In this document: piece by piece, positions 44,357 through 53,760 of the stretch
Numbering within the stretch: the first letter of the stretch is position 1
Layout: every line of letters begins with the position of its first letter
DNA from: Citrobacter tructae
Lineage (GTDB): Bacteria; Pseudomonadota; Gammaproteobacteria; Enterobacterales; Enterobacteriaceae
Assembly: GCF_004684345.1 (NCBI RefSeq)
Contig: NZ_CP038469.1
Span: forward strand, 1,922,001 to 1,986,000
Reading direction: 5' to 3'
Length of the DNA stretch: 64,000 nt
Program-made: the position numbers and the translations under genes
Notes under the pieces: model-generated
The model's database searches: none
What the model saw: the letters and a program-made list of their open reading frames with translations, nothing else
Told to the model about the DNA's origin: nothing

Positions 44357-45292
44357 ATGGCACTTCCGATCCTGTTTGATTGCGATCCAGGTCATGACGA
44401 CGCTATCGCAATTGTTCTCGCCCTCGCCTCACCTGAACTGGATGTGAAAGCGATAACCTCATCTGCCGGTAACCAGACACCCGACAAAACGCTGCGTAAC
44501 GTATTGCGCATGCTAACGCTGCTCAACCGTACGGATATTCCCGTCGCCGGTGGCGCGGTGAAGCCACTGATGCGTGAACTGATTATTGCCGATAACGTTC
44601 ACGGTGAGAGCGGTCTGGACGGCCCAGCGCTCCCGGAACCCGCCTTCGCACCACAGCGCTGTACCGCCGTTGAACTGATGGCGAAAACCCTGCGTGAAAG
44701 CCCTGAACCGGTCACTATTGTGTCAACCGGCCCGCAAACTAACGTGGCATTGCTACTGAACAGCCATCCTGAACTGCACAATAAAATCGCTCGCATCGTG
44801 ATTATGGGTGGTGCGATGAGTCTGGGAAACTGGACACCCGCCGCCGAGTTCAATATTTACGTTGATCCCGAAGCGGCAGAGATTGTGTTTCAGTCAGGTA
44901 TTCCGGTGGTGATGGCCGGACTTGATGTCACGCATAAAGCGCAAATTCATCGTGAAGATACCGAGCGACTCCGCGCTATTGGCAATCCCATTTCGACGAT
45001 TGTTGCTGAATTACTGGATTTCTTTCTCGAGTATCACAAAGACGAGAAGTGGGGGTTCGTCGGTGCACCACTGCACGACCCGTGCACCATCGCCTGGCTG
45101 CTGAAACCGGAACTATTCACTACCGTTGAACGCTGGGTCGGCGTAGAGACGCAGGGAAAATACACGCAAGGCATGACCGTGGTGGATTACTTTTTCCTCA
45201 GTGGAAATAAACCCAACGCCACGGTGATGGTGGATGTGGATCGCGAAGGATTTGTGGATCTGCTGGCCGAACGTCTGAAGTTTTACGCCTGA
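44357..45292 (+). CDS. rihA: RihA, pyrimidine-specific ribonucleoside hydrolase
   Basis: Nucleoside hydrolase of 311 residues that splits cytidine and uridine to ribose and base. The calcium-binding N-terminal motif is FDCDPGHDDAIAI (about 8-20). Further active-site motifs are NVHGESGLDGP and the His/Asp region GAPLHDPCTIAW (about 236-247). I chose ATG 44357, preceded by AAGGAG. A REP-like palindrome follows its stop. Confidence 0.96.
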   Translation: MALPILFDCDPGHDDAIAIVLALASPELDVKAITSSAGNQTPDKTLRNVLRMLTLLNRTDIPVAGGAVKPLMRELIIADNVHGESGLDGPALPEPAFAPQRCTAVELMAKTLRESPEPVTIVSTGPQTNVALLLNSHPELHNKIARIVIMGGAMSLGNWTPAAEFNIYVDPEAAEIVFQSGIPVVMAGLDVTHKAQIHREDTERLRAIGNPISTIVAELLDFFLEYHKDEKWGFVGAPLHDPCTIAWLLKPELFTTVERWVGVETQGKYTQGMTVVDYFFLSGNKPNATVMVDVDREGFVDLLAERLKFYA

Positions 45293-45299
45293 TGAATTG

Positions 45300-45321
45300 C
45301 CGGATGGCGATGCCATCCGGT
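45300..45321. repeat. REP-like palindrome between rihA and ybeL
   Basis: GCCGGATGGC-GAT-GCCATCCGGT: a nearly perfect 9-bp inverted repeat of REP type between two convergent genes. Confidence 0.75.
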
Positions 45322-45327
45322 ACAAAA

Positions 45328-45810
45328 TCACGGTTCAAACGGTCGACGCTGGAACTGATCGTGACCGCATTTCGGGCACAGCGGCAGCACATCCGGTGTG
45401 TAAACGGCTAAGTGGAAATGGCACTTCTCGCAAACCAGATTACCCAGCCCAACCACTTCACCGCTGTGATAAACACCGTGATGGCTGAGATCCTGGAACA
45501 CTTCGCGCCATTCGAGCTGCGTTTTATCGGTAATATCTGCCAGTTCCTGCCAGATACTCTCCTTGATGACCCGCATAAAGACGCTGTCAGTCTCCTCATC
45601 AAGGCTCTCTTCATAACTGAGCGCAAACTCTTCGAGGTCGCGTCTGACGGCCCTTGTGAGTTCTTCCACCTCGGTTCGCGTTAACTCCCCGGTCTGCATA
45701 ACTCGCTGACGCGCCTGCTCCACCAGCGCATCGATATCGCGTTCACCATTGCGCAGACGTTCACTAAGTGAAGTCACCAGTTCACGGTAATATTGAGCAA
45801 CCTTGTTCAT
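45328..45810 (-). CDS. ybeL: YbeL, DUF1451 zinc-ribbon protein
   Basis: Protein of 160 residues. The N-terminal part is a long charged helix (about 1-90). The C-terminal part is a zinc ribbon with LVCEKCHFHLA and LPLCPKCGHDQF, four cysteines in two CxxC pairs. Its function is unknown. It diverges from leuS and converges with rihA, as in E. coli. Confidence 0.92.
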   Translation of the reverse strand: MNKVAQYYRELVTSLSERLRNGERDIDALVEQARQRVMQTGELTRTEVEELTRAVRRDLEEFALSYEESLDEETDSVFMRVIKESIWQELADITDKTQLEWREVFQDLSHHGVYHSGEVVGLGNLVCEKCHFHLAVYTPDVLPLCPKCGHDQFQRRPFEP

Positions 45811-46045
45811 CGCTTCGCCTCCTGGGTCGTTAACTGTCTATAATAATAGACGTTATTTACGCTACGCTTTGCAAGACTGTCCACAGAGTATGTAAATTCG
45901 TGCAATATTTATCCTTGCGGGAATTCAATGCTGAATGCGCGAAAGGCTGTTTTGACGCGGACGTTTGGGCTATGCTATGCGGATCTTAAACACCACATCT
46001 AAAGCTACGTTTGTAGCTGTATCGAAAACAGGACCACTGGCTGCC

Positions 46046-48628
46046 ATGCAAGAGCAATACCGCCCGGAAGAGATAGAATCCAAAGTACAGCTTCACTGGG
46101 ATGAGAAGCGCACATTTGAAGTTACCGAAGACGAGAGCAAAGAGAAGTATTACTGCCTGTCTATGCTTCCCTATCCTTCTGGTCGACTACACATGGGCCA
46201 CGTACGTAACTACACCATCGGTGACGTAATCGCCCGCTACCAACGTATGCTGGGTAAAAACGTCCTGCAGCCTATTGGCTGGGATGCGTTCGGTCTGCCT
46301 GCGGAAGGCGCTGCGGTAAAAAACAACACCGCACCCGCACCGTGGACGTACGACAACATCGCTTACATGAAAAACCAGCTCAAAATGCTGGGCTTCGGCT
46401 ATGACTGGAGCCGTGAGCTGGCGACCTGCACCCCGGAATATTACCGTTGGGAGCAAAAGTTCTTCACCGAGCTGTACAAAAAAGGTCTGGTGTACAAGAA
46501 AACGTCTGCGGTCAACTGGTGCCCTAACGACCAGACCGTACTGGCAAACGAACAAGTTATCGACGGTTGTTGCTGGCGCTGCGACACCAAGGTTGAGCGT
46601 AAAGAGATCCCACAGTGGTTCATCAAAATTACCGCTTACGCTGACGAACTGCTGCGTGATCTGGATAACCTGGATCACTGGCCAGACACCGTTAAAACCA
46701 TGCAGCGCAACTGGATTGGCCGTTCTGAAGGCGTGGAAATCACCTTCGACGTTAACGGTTACGACAACACGCTGACCGTTTACACCACCCGCCCGGACAC
46801 CTTTATGGGTGCGACCTATCTGGCCGTAGCCGCAGGTCACCCGCTGGCGCAGAAAGCCGCCGCGAACAACCCAGAACTGGCTGCCTTCATTGACGAATGC
46901 CGAAACACCAAGGTTGCTGAAGCTGAAATGGCGACCATGGAGAAGAAAGGCGTCGACACCGGCTTCAAAGCGATTCACCCACTGACCGGCGAAGAGATCC
47001 CGGTTTGGGCGGCAAACTTCGTACTGATGGAATATGGCACAGGTGCGGTAATGGCCGTTCCGGGCCACGATCAACGCGACTACGAGTTTGCAACTAAATA
47101 TGGTCTGAGCATTAAGCCAGTTATTCTGGCAGCAGACGGCTCAGAGCCGGACCTGTCTGAGCAGGCACTGACTGAGAAAGGCGTGCTGTTTAACTCTGGT
47201 GAGTTTGACGGTCTGGCCTTCGAAGCCGCCTTTAACGCCATTGCCGACAAGTTGGTCGAAAAAGGTGTAGGTGAGCGTAAAGTAAACTACCGTCTGCGCG
47301 ATTGGGGCGTTTCCCGCCAGCGTTACTGGGGTGCGCCAATCCCGATGGTCACGCTGGAAGATGGCACCGTGCTGCCAACGCCAGAAGATCAGTTGCCGGT
47401 CATTCTGCCGGAAGATGTCGTCATGGACGGTATCACCAGCCCGATCAAAGCCGATCCAGAGTGGGCAAAAACCACCGTTAACGGCATGCCTGCGCTGCGT
47501 GAAACCGACACGTTTGATACCTTCATGGAATCTTCATGGTACTACGCTCGCTACACTTGCCCGCAGTATCAGGAAGGCATGCTGGACTCTAAGGCCGCTA
47601 ACTACTGGCTGCCGGTTGACATCTACATCGGTGGGATTGAACACGCCATCATGCACCTGCTCTACTTCCGCTTCTTCCACAAGCTGATGCGCGACGCGGG
47701 TATGGTGGACTCTGACGAACCGGCTAAACAGCTGCTGTGTCAGGGTATGGTACTGGCTGATGCCTTCTACTACGTCGGCGCCAATGGCGAACGTAACTGG
47801 GTTTCTCCGGTTGATGCGATCGTTGAACGTGACGAGAAAGGTCGTATCGTGAAGGCGCAGGACGCCGAAGGTCATGAACTGGTGTATACCGGCATGAGCA
47901 AGATGTCCAAGTCGAAAAACAACGGTATCGACCCGCAAGTAATGGTTGAGCGCTACGGCGCGGACACCGTGCGTCTATTCATGATGTTCGCCTCTCCGGC
48001 TGACATGACTCTGGAATGGCAAGAATCCGGCGTTGAAGGGGCAAACCGCTTCCTGAAACGTGTCTGGAAACTGGTTTACGAACACACCAGCAAAGGTGAT
48101 GTTGCCGCCCTGAACGTTGACGTATTGAGCGAAGATCAGAAAGCACTGCGTCGCGATGTTCACAAAACCATCGCCAAAGTAACCGATGATATCGGTCGTC
48201 GTCAGACCTTTAACACCGCTATTGCGGCAATTATGGAACTGATGAACAAGCTGGCGAAAGCACCGCAAGAAGACGAGCAGGACAGAGCTCTGATGCAGGA
48301 AGCGTTGCTGGCCGTTGTGCGCATGCTTAACCCGTTCACCCCACATGTTTGCTTCACCTTGTGGCAAGCGCTGAAAGGCGAAGGCGATATCGACAACGCA
48401 CCGTGGCCGGTTGCTGACGAAAGCGCAATGGTCGAAGACTCAACGCTGGTTGTGGTTCAGGTAAACGGTAAAGTCCGTGGTAAAATTACCGTCCCGGTAA
48501 ACGCCACCGAAGAGCAGGTTCGTGAGCGTGCTGGCCAGGAACACCTGGTGGCAAAATATCTTGATGGCGTTACCGTGCGTAAAGTGATTTATGTACCGGG
48601 TAAACTCCTCAATCTGGTCGTTGGCTAA
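46046..48628 (+). CDS. leuS: Leucyl-tRNA synthetase
   Basis: Class I synthetase of 860 residues. The HIGH motif is GRLHMGHVRNYTIGD (about 45-59), the CP1 editing domain with TTRPDTFMGATY lies about 225-415, and the KMSKS motif is GMSKMSKSKNNG (about 616-627). I chose ATG 46046 (MQEQYRPEEIESKVQ), the conserved start; a 27-codon upstream extension is in the leader. lptE begins 14 bp after its stop. Confidence 0.98.
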   Translation: MQEQYRPEEIESKVQLHWDEKRTFEVTEDESKEKYYCLSMLPYPSGRLHMGHVRNYTIGDVIARYQRMLGKNVLQPIGWDAFGLPAEGAAVKNNTAPAPWTYDNIAYMKNQLKMLGFGYDWSRELATCTPEYYRWEQKFFTELYKKGLVYKKTSAVNWCPNDQTVLANEQVIDGCCWRCDTKVERKEIPQWFIKITAYADELLRDLDNLDHWPDTVKTMQRNWIGRSEGVEITFDVNGYDNTLTVYTTRPDTFMGATYLAVAAGHPLAQKAAANNPELAAFIDECRNTKVAEAEMATMEKKGVDTGFKAIHPLTGEEIPVWAANFVLMEYGTGAVMAVPGHDQRDYEFATKYGLSIKPVILAADGSEPDLSEQALTEKGVLFNSGEFDGLAFEAAFNAIADKLVEKGVGERKVNYRLRDWGVSRQRYWGAPIPMVTLEDGTVLPTPEDQLPVILPEDVVMDGITSPIKADPEWAKTTVNGMPALRETDTFDTFMESSWYYARYTCPQYQEGMLDSKAANYWLPVDIYIGGIEHAIMHLLYFRFFHKLMRDAGMVDSDEPAKQLLCQGMVLADAFYYVGANGERNWVSPVDAIVERDEKGRIVKAQDAEGHELVYTGMSKMSKSKNNGIDPQVMVERYGADTVRLFMMFASPADMTLEWQESGVEGANRFLKRVWKLVYEHTSKGDVAALNVDVLSEDQKALRRDVHKTIAKVTDDIGRRQTFNTAIAAIMELMNKLAKAPQEDEQDRALMQEALLAVVRMLNPFTPHVCFTLWQALKGEGDIDNAPWPVADESAMVEDSTLVVVQVNGKVRGKITVPVNATEEQVRERAGQEHLVAKYLDGVTVRKVIYVPGKLLNLVVG

Positions 48629-48642
48629 GCGCGGGAGGAAGC

Positions 48643-49236
48643 GTGCGACATCTGACAACATTGTTGTTATCCCTGGTGGTGCTGGTCACCGCCGGGTGTG
48701 GCTGGCATCTGCGTAGTACTACACAGGTGCCAGCTACGATGAAAACTATGATTCTGAACTCTGGCGATCCGAACGGCCCATTAAGTCGTGCAGTTCGTAA
48801 CCAGTTGCGTCTGAACGGTGTAACATTGCTTGAAGACGGTTCAATGCGTAAAGACGTTCCGTCCCTGCGCCTTGGTGCAGTCAGCATTTCGCAGGATACG
48901 GCGTCTGTATTCCAGAACGGTCAAACGGCTGAATACCAGATGGTGATGTCGGTCAGTGCCTCAGTGCTGATTCCGGGTCATGACATTTACCCGATCAACG
49001 CCACCGTCTTCCGCTCGTTCTTTGACAACCCACAGGCGGCACTGGCGAAGGATAATGAGCAGGAGATGATCGTTAAAGAGATGTATGACAAAGCGGCCGA
49101 ACAGTTGATTCGTAAACTGCCAAGCGTACATGTTGCTGACGTTCAGTCATCCAGTGATGACGTAAAACCTGCTGAGAACAACATAGCAGCGCCAACGTCT
49201 TCTCCGGCGCGTGTTTCCACCACGCTGGGTAACTGA
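48643..49236 (+). CDS. lptE: LptE, LPS-assembly lipoprotein
   Basis: Outer-membrane lipoprotein of 197 residues that plugs LptD and helps insert lipopolysaccharide in the outer leaflet. The lipobox is VTAGC with Cys19. It starts with GTG after GGAGGAAG. The C-terminal tail is Ser/Pro/Ala-rich, as in E. coli. It overlaps holA by one base (TGATG). Confidence 0.96.
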   Translation: MRHLTTLLLSLVVLVTAGCGWHLRSTTQVPATMKTMILNSGDPNGPLSRAVRNQLRLNGVTLLEDGSMRKDVPSLRLGAVSISQDTASVFQNGQTAEYQMVMSVSASVLIPGHDIYPINATVFRSFFDNPQAALAKDNEQEMIVKEMYDKAAEQLIRKLPSVHVADVQSSSDDVKPAENNIAAPTSSPARVSTTLGN

Positions 49237-50267
49237 TGCTCAAGTTGTACCCTGAACAACTCCGCGCACAGCTCAAAGAAGGGCTGCGCGCGGCGTATTT
49301 ATTATTGGGCAACGATCCCCTATTGTTGCAGGAAAGCCAGGATGCTGTCCGTCTGGCCGCTGCCACACAAGGGTTCGAAGAACACCACACCTTCACTCTC
49401 GATACCAGCACTGACTGGGGGGCTATTTTTTCCCTCTGCCAGGCCATGAGCCTGTTTGCCAGCCGTCAGACATTACTTCTGCAACTGCCTGAAAATGGCC
49501 CAAATGCTGCCATTAGCGAACAGCTCACCACGCTGACCAGCCTGCTGCATGACGATCTGCTGCTGATTATTCGCGGCAACAAGCTGACCAAAGCGCAGGA
49601 AAACGCCACGTGGTATACCGGACTGGCAAATAATACGGTTCAGGTTAGCTGCCAGACGCCAGAGCAGGCACAGCTTCCACGCTGGGTTGCCGCCAGAGCG
49701 AAACAAAGCAACCTGCAGTTAGATGACGCAGCCAATCAGCTATTATGCTATTGCTATGAAGGTAATCTGTTAGCCTTGGCGCAGGCGCTGGAGCGCTTAT
49801 CGTTGCTGTGGCCTGATGGCAAACTCACGCTACCTCGCGTGGAGCAAGCGGTTAACGATGCGGCACACTTTACCCCTTTTCATTGGGTGGATGCGCTACT
49901 GATGGGCAAAAGTAAGCGCGCGTTGCACATTTTGCAGCAACTACGCCTTGAAGGCAGCGAACCCGTTATTCTGCTGCGTACCCTACAGCGTGAATTATTG
50001 CTGCTGGTAAACCTGAAACGGCAATCAGCCCATACGCCATTACGCGCATTGTTTGATAAGCACCGGGTATGGCAAAACCGCCGTGGCATGATGGGCGATG
50101 CGCTAAACAGGTTGTCGCCTGAGCAATTACGTCAAGCTGTACAGTTGTTAACGCGCACGGAAATTACGCTTAAACAAGACTATGGTCAGTCAGTGTGGGC
50201 GGAGCTTGAGGGACTTTCCCTGTTACTCTGCCATAAATCGCTGGCAGATGTTTTTATTGATGGTTGA
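49236..50267 (+). CDS. holA: DNA polymerase III delta subunit
   Basis: Clamp-loader wrench of 343 residues that opens the beta sliding clamp. The start MLKLYPEQLRAQLKEGLRAAYLLLGNDPLL is conserved, including the beta-binding segment. The C-terminal collar domain (about 215-340) follows. It lies between lptE and nadD with one-base junctions. Confidence 0.97.
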   Translation: MLKLYPEQLRAQLKEGLRAAYLLLGNDPLLLQESQDAVRLAAATQGFEEHHTFTLDTSTDWGAIFSLCQAMSLFASRQTLLLQLPENGPNAAISEQLTTLTSLLHDDLLLIIRGNKLTKAQENATWYTGLANNTVQVSCQTPEQAQLPRWVAARAKQSNLQLDDAANQLLCYCYEGNLLALAQALERLSLLWPDGKLTLPRVEQAVNDAAHFTPFHWVDALLMGKSKRALHILQQLRLEGSEPVILLRTLQRELLLLVNLKRQSAHTPLRALFDKHRVWQNRRGMMGDALNRLSPEQLRQAVQLLTRTEITLKQDYGQSVWAELEGLSLLLCHKSLADVFIDG

Positions 50268-50268
50268 T

Positions 50269-50910
50269 ATGAAATCATTACAGGCGTTGTTCGGCGGCAC
50301 CTTTGATCCGGTGCATTATGGTCATTTAAAACCCGTGGAAATTCTGGCTAATCTGATTGGCCTGTCACGGGTGATTATCATGCCCAATAATGTGCCTCCG
50401 CATCGTGCGCAGCCAGAAGCCACCAGCGCACAGCGTAAACAGATGCTTGAGCTGGCAATCGCTGATAAACCTTTGTTTATTCTGGATGAACGTGAGCTAA
50501 AACGTGATACCGCTTCTTACACCGCGCAGACGTTAAAAGAGTGGCGCGAGGAACAAGGACCACAAGCGCCGCTGGCGTTTATTATCGGTCAGGACTCACT
50601 GCTCACTTTCCCCTCCTGGCACGACTCCGACACCATTCTGGACAATACCCACCTCATCGTATGTCGACGTCCGGGGTATCCGCTGGAAATGGTTCAGGAG
50701 CGGCATCAGCAATGGCTGGAACGTCATCTGACCCACTCGCCAGATGACCTACACAACCTTCCCTCAGGAAAAATTTATCTGGCCGAAACGCCGTGGTTCA
50801 ATATTTCCGCCACGCTTATTCGCGAGCGTATCGAAAAAGGCGAGCCATGCGACGACCTATTGCCCGGTTCCGTTCTGGACTATATCAATCAGCAAGGGCT
50901 GTACCGCTAA
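50269..50910 (+). CDS. nadD: Nicotinate-nucleotide adenylyltransferase
   Basis: Enzyme of 213 residues that makes nicotinic acid adenine dinucleotide from NaMN and ATP in NAD synthesis. The nucleotidyl-transfer motif is LFGGTFDPVHYGHLKP (about 7-22), and the second is NISATLIRERIE. I chose ATG 50269; the in-frame extension upstream overlaps holA. Its 3' end overlaps the convergent cobD by 26 bp. Confidence 0.97.
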   Translation: MKSLQALFGGTFDPVHYGHLKPVEILANLIGLSRVIIMPNNVPPHRAQPEATSAQRKQMLELAIADKPLFILDERELKRDTASYTAQTLKEWREEQGPQAPLAFIIGQDSLLTFPSWHDSDTILDNTHLIVCRRPGYPLEMVQERHQQWLERHLTHSPDDLHNLPSGKIYLAETPWFNISATLIRERIEKGEPCDDLLPGSVLDYINQQGLYR

Positions 50911-51979
50911 GCGCATGGCGTAATGCCGCCAGCAAACGGTTATTCTCTTCAAGGCCACGGACCGCCACCCGGTAGTAGCGCGCATCCAACCCCGGATAAT
51001 TGGCGCAACTGCGGATCAATACATGCTGTTCCAGTAATGATTTCTGCAAATCTAAACCCGGTCTATCGCAGCGTAGCAGGCGATAATTTGCCTGTCCGGG
51101 ATACACAGTCAGGCCAGGCAGCTTTTGCAGCTGTTGATCGAAACGATTTCCCTCATGCTCCAGCCACTCCCATGTCGCCTGCTGATAGGCGCTATCGTAG
51201 AGAATCATTTCGCCCGCCAGTGCGGCAAAAGCATTGATTGACCAGGGCATCTGCCGACTGCGCAGGTGTGCTACGGCCTGCTCGTTGCTGTTAACCAGAT
51301 ACCCCAGCCGCAGCCCGGGTATTGCATAAAATTTGGTTAACGAACGCAATACCCAGATGTGTGGATTATCTTGCAACAGCGGGATGAATCCCTGTTCCCC
51401 GGCGATAAAATCGATAAACGCTTCATCAAGGATCAGCGCGATGCCGAGTAGTTCACAGCGCTGTGCTATCTCCAACAGCAGGCGGTTATCGGGCAACAAC
51501 CCGGTTGGATTGTTAGGTGTACACAGGAACAGGCAATCCAACTCCGGGGTGAGCGCGTCGAGAATCGCCCCGGACAGCTGCCAGCCATCCTCTTCGCGCA
51601 GTGCAAACTCGTGTATTGCACATTCACCCCATTGCAATGCCCGGCGGTATTCAGCAAATCCAGGGGTAACGATCATCGCATGACGCGGCTTAAGGCCATT
51701 AACCAACGTAAAGATCGACTCCGTTTCCCCGTTACCGGCAAGGATCCACGAAGCAGGAATGTGATGATGCTCCGCCAGCGCGGCATGCAGATGAGCGTAG
51801 TCTACGTCCGGATAGTGCTCAGCACGGTCCAAATTGTCGATCAGCGCGCGTTTTAAGCTTGCTGGCATACCCAGCGGGTTAATATTCGCGCTAAAATCCA
51901 GCAATTGCTCAGGCAGGATGCCCAATAATGCGGCGGCTTCCCGGGTATTACCACCATGCGCGCTCTTCAATAAAGACAT
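50885..51979 (-). CDS. cobD: CobD, threonine-phosphate decarboxylase
   Basis: PLP-dependent enzyme of 364 residues that makes (R)-1-amino-2-propanol phosphate for the cobalamin nucleotide loop. The fold-type I PLP lysine is in VLRSLTKFYAIPGLRLGYL. The substrate motifs AGNGETESIF and CTPNNPTGLLP are clear. It closely resembles Salmonella CobD and is absent from E. coli K-12 at this site. I chose ATG 51979 (MSLLKSAHGGN). It diverges from cobC across 96 bp and overlaps nadD at its 3' end. Confidence 0.93.
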   Translation of the reverse strand: MSLLKSAHGGNTREAAALLGILPEQLLDFSANINPLGMPASLKRALIDNLDRAEHYPDVDYAHLHAALAEHHHIPASWILAGNGETESIFTLVNGLKPRHAMIVTPGFAEYRRALQWGECAIHEFALREEDGWQLSGAILDALTPELDCLFLCTPNNPTGLLPDNRLLLEIAQRCELLGIALILDEAFIDFIAGEQGFIPLLQDNPHIWVLRSLTKFYAIPGLRLGYLVNSNEQAVAHLRSRQMPWSINAFAALAGEMILYDSAYQQATWEWLEHEGNRFDQQLQKLPGLTVYPGQANYRLLRCDRPGLDLQKSLLEQHVLIRSCANYPGLDARYYRVAVRGLEENNRLLAALRHALSGTALAD

Positions 51980-52075
51980 CGTGCCACTCCAGTTAAAAAA
52001 GGGTATTTTATTGAAAAATCTCTGCGCAATCAGGGCCAACATCATGTTTTGTGCGAATAGCCTCACGAGGAAAAA

Positions 52076-52687
52076 ATGAGACTTTGGTTAGTACGACACG
52101 GAGAAACGGAAGCCAATGTTGCCGGGTTATACAGCGGGCATGCTCCCACGTCGCTTACCGCGCGGGGAATCACTCAAGCTGAAACGCTGGCAGCACTGTT
52201 ACGTAACGTTCCTTTCGAACACGTCCTCTGCAGCGAGCTTGAGCGCGCTCGCCATACCACTCAGTTAGTCTTGGCGGGGCGCGCCGTTCCGCACCGCATC
52301 ATGCCCGAACTCAATGAGATGTTCTTTGGTGACTGGGAAATGCGCCATCATCGCGATCTGGCGCGTGAAGACGCAGAAAACTACGCCTTGTGGTGTAACG
52401 ACTGGCAGAATGCGACCCCCACTAACGGCGAAGGTTTTCAGGCGTTTTCACAACGTGTTGAACGTTTCATTGCTCAACTTGCTGATTATAAAGATGCACA
52501 GAACCTACTGGTGGTTAGCCATCAGGGCGTACTCAGCGTGCTGATCGCCCGACTCCTGTCAATGCCAGCGGCATCAATGTGGCATTTTCGCGTTGAGCAG
52601 GGTTGCTGGAGCGCGATTGATTTCTGTGACGATTTTGCGGTACTGAAAGTGTTAAACAGCCGGGCCGTATGGCATGAGGGGGAGTGA
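52076..52687 (+). CDS. cobC: CobC, alpha-ribazole-5'-phosphate phosphatase
   Basis: Histidine-phosphatase-family enzyme of 203 residues acting on alpha-ribazole phosphate or adenosylcobalamin phosphate in B12 assembly. The catalytic motif is LVRHGETEAN with the phosphohistidine at residue 8. The second histidine is in LVVSHQGVLSV (about 142-152). It is divergent from cobD; both serve the same pathway. Confidence 0.95.
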   Translation: MRLWLVRHGETEANVAGLYSGHAPTSLTARGITQAETLAALLRNVPFEHVLCSELERARHTTQLVLAGRAVPHRIMPELNEMFFGDWEMRHHRDLAREDAENYALWCNDWQNATPTNGEGFQAFSQRVERFIAQLADYKDAQNLLVVSHQGVLSVLIARLLSMPAASMWHFRVEQGCWSAIDFCDDFAVLKVLNSRAVWHEGE

Positions 52688-52941
52688 ATACGCTGTTTTT
52701 TCTGCCGAAGGGCCTCGCGCCCATTGACACCCCATGACAGGCTGCTATTCTCCGCAGCCTGACTTTTCCCGCCCTTCAGAGCTTTGCAGAAATTGTTTTA
52801 CAAAAATGGCGATGCATTCTGTTGCGTGGGGTGGGATGATAGCCCACTTCAAAAACGCTTTCGGAGACATTTGTCCCGATATCGCCTCTGGTTCAGGTAT
52901 ACTAACAGGCGTTTTTAACTCTTTTCACCCAGGGGGAACAC

Positions 52942-53259
52942 TTGCAGGGTAAAGCACTTCAGGATTTTGTAATCGACAAAATTGATGACCTGAAAGGTCA
53001 AGACATCATCGCCTTAGACGTTCAGGGCAAATCCAGCATCACTGACTGCATGATTATCTGTACCGGCACGTCCAGCCGTCATGTTATGTCTATCGCTGAC
53101 CATGTTGTTCAGGAATCTCGCGCTGCCGGCCTGCTGCCGCTTGGCGTTGAAGGTGAGAACGTGGCGGACTGGATCGTCGTTGATCTCGGCGAAGTGATTG
53201 TCCACGTTTTACAGGAAGAAAGCCGTCGCCTGTATGAACTGGAAAAACTCTGGAGTTAA
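52942..53259 (+). CDS. rsfS: RsfS, ribosomal silencing factor
   Basis: Protein of 105 residues that binds L14 of the 50S subunit and blocks 30S joining in stationary phase or starvation. It starts with TTG (MQGKALQDFVIDKIDD), preceded by the strong site AGGGGGAA. Sequence is almost identical to E. coli RsfS. rlmH follows three bases after its stop. Confidence 0.95.
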   Translation: MQGKALQDFVIDKIDDLKGQDIIALDVQGKSSITDCMIICTGTSSRHVMSIADHVVQESRAAGLLPLGVEGENVADWIVVDLGEVIVHVLQEESRRLYELEKLWS

Positions 53260-53262
53260 TGA

Positions 53263-53730
53263 GTGAAGCTGCAACTTGTCGCTGTGGGTACGAAAATGCC
53301 TGACTGGGTGCAAACCGGTTTTACAGAGTATCTCCGCCGGTTTCCAAAAGACATGCCTTTTGAGCTAATCGAGATCCCGGCAGGAAAACGCGGCAAGAAC
53401 GCGGACATTAAACGCATACTCGATAAAGAGGGTGAACAGATGCTGGCTGCCGCGGGCAAAAATCGCATCGTCACCCTTGATATCCCTGGGAAACCCTGGG
53501 ACACGCCACAGTTGGCGGTCGAGCTGGAACGCTGGAAACTGGATGGCCGTGACGTAAGTCTGCTGATTGGCGGACCGGAAGGTTTATCCCCTGCCTGTAA
53601 AGCTGCCGCGGAGCAAAGCTGGTCACTCTCTGCATTAACCCTTCCCCATCCTCTTGTTCGGGTTTTGGTGGCAGAGAGTCTGTACAGGGCGTGGAGCATT
53701 ACCACCAACCACCCTTATCACCGTGAGTGA
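53263..53730 (+). CDS. rlmH: RlmH, 23S rRNA pseudouridine-1915 N3-methyltransferase
   Basis: SPOUT methyltransferase of 155 residues that methylates pseudouridine 1915 in helix 69 of the 70S ribosome. The SAM-binding knot has LLIGGPEGLSPAC and ALTLPHPLVRVLVAE. It starts with GTG (MKLQLVAVGTKMPDW). It is coupled to rsfS and 30 bp before mrdA. Confidence 0.96.
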   Translation: MKLQLVAVGTKMPDWVQTGFTEYLRRFPKDMPFELIEIPAGKRGKNADIKRILDKEGEQMLAAAGKNRIVTLDIPGKPWDTPQLAVELERWKLDGRDVSLLIGGPEGLSPACKAAAEQSWSLSALTLPHPLVRVLVAESLYRAWSITTNHPYHRE

Positions 53731-53760
53731 TCATTGAGTCTTGAGTAGATTAAGCAGCGG

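Noticed and set aside
46187..47074. 295-codon open frame on the minus strand opposite leuS
   Set aside because: Shadow of leuS; open only because of the codon bias of the sense gene.
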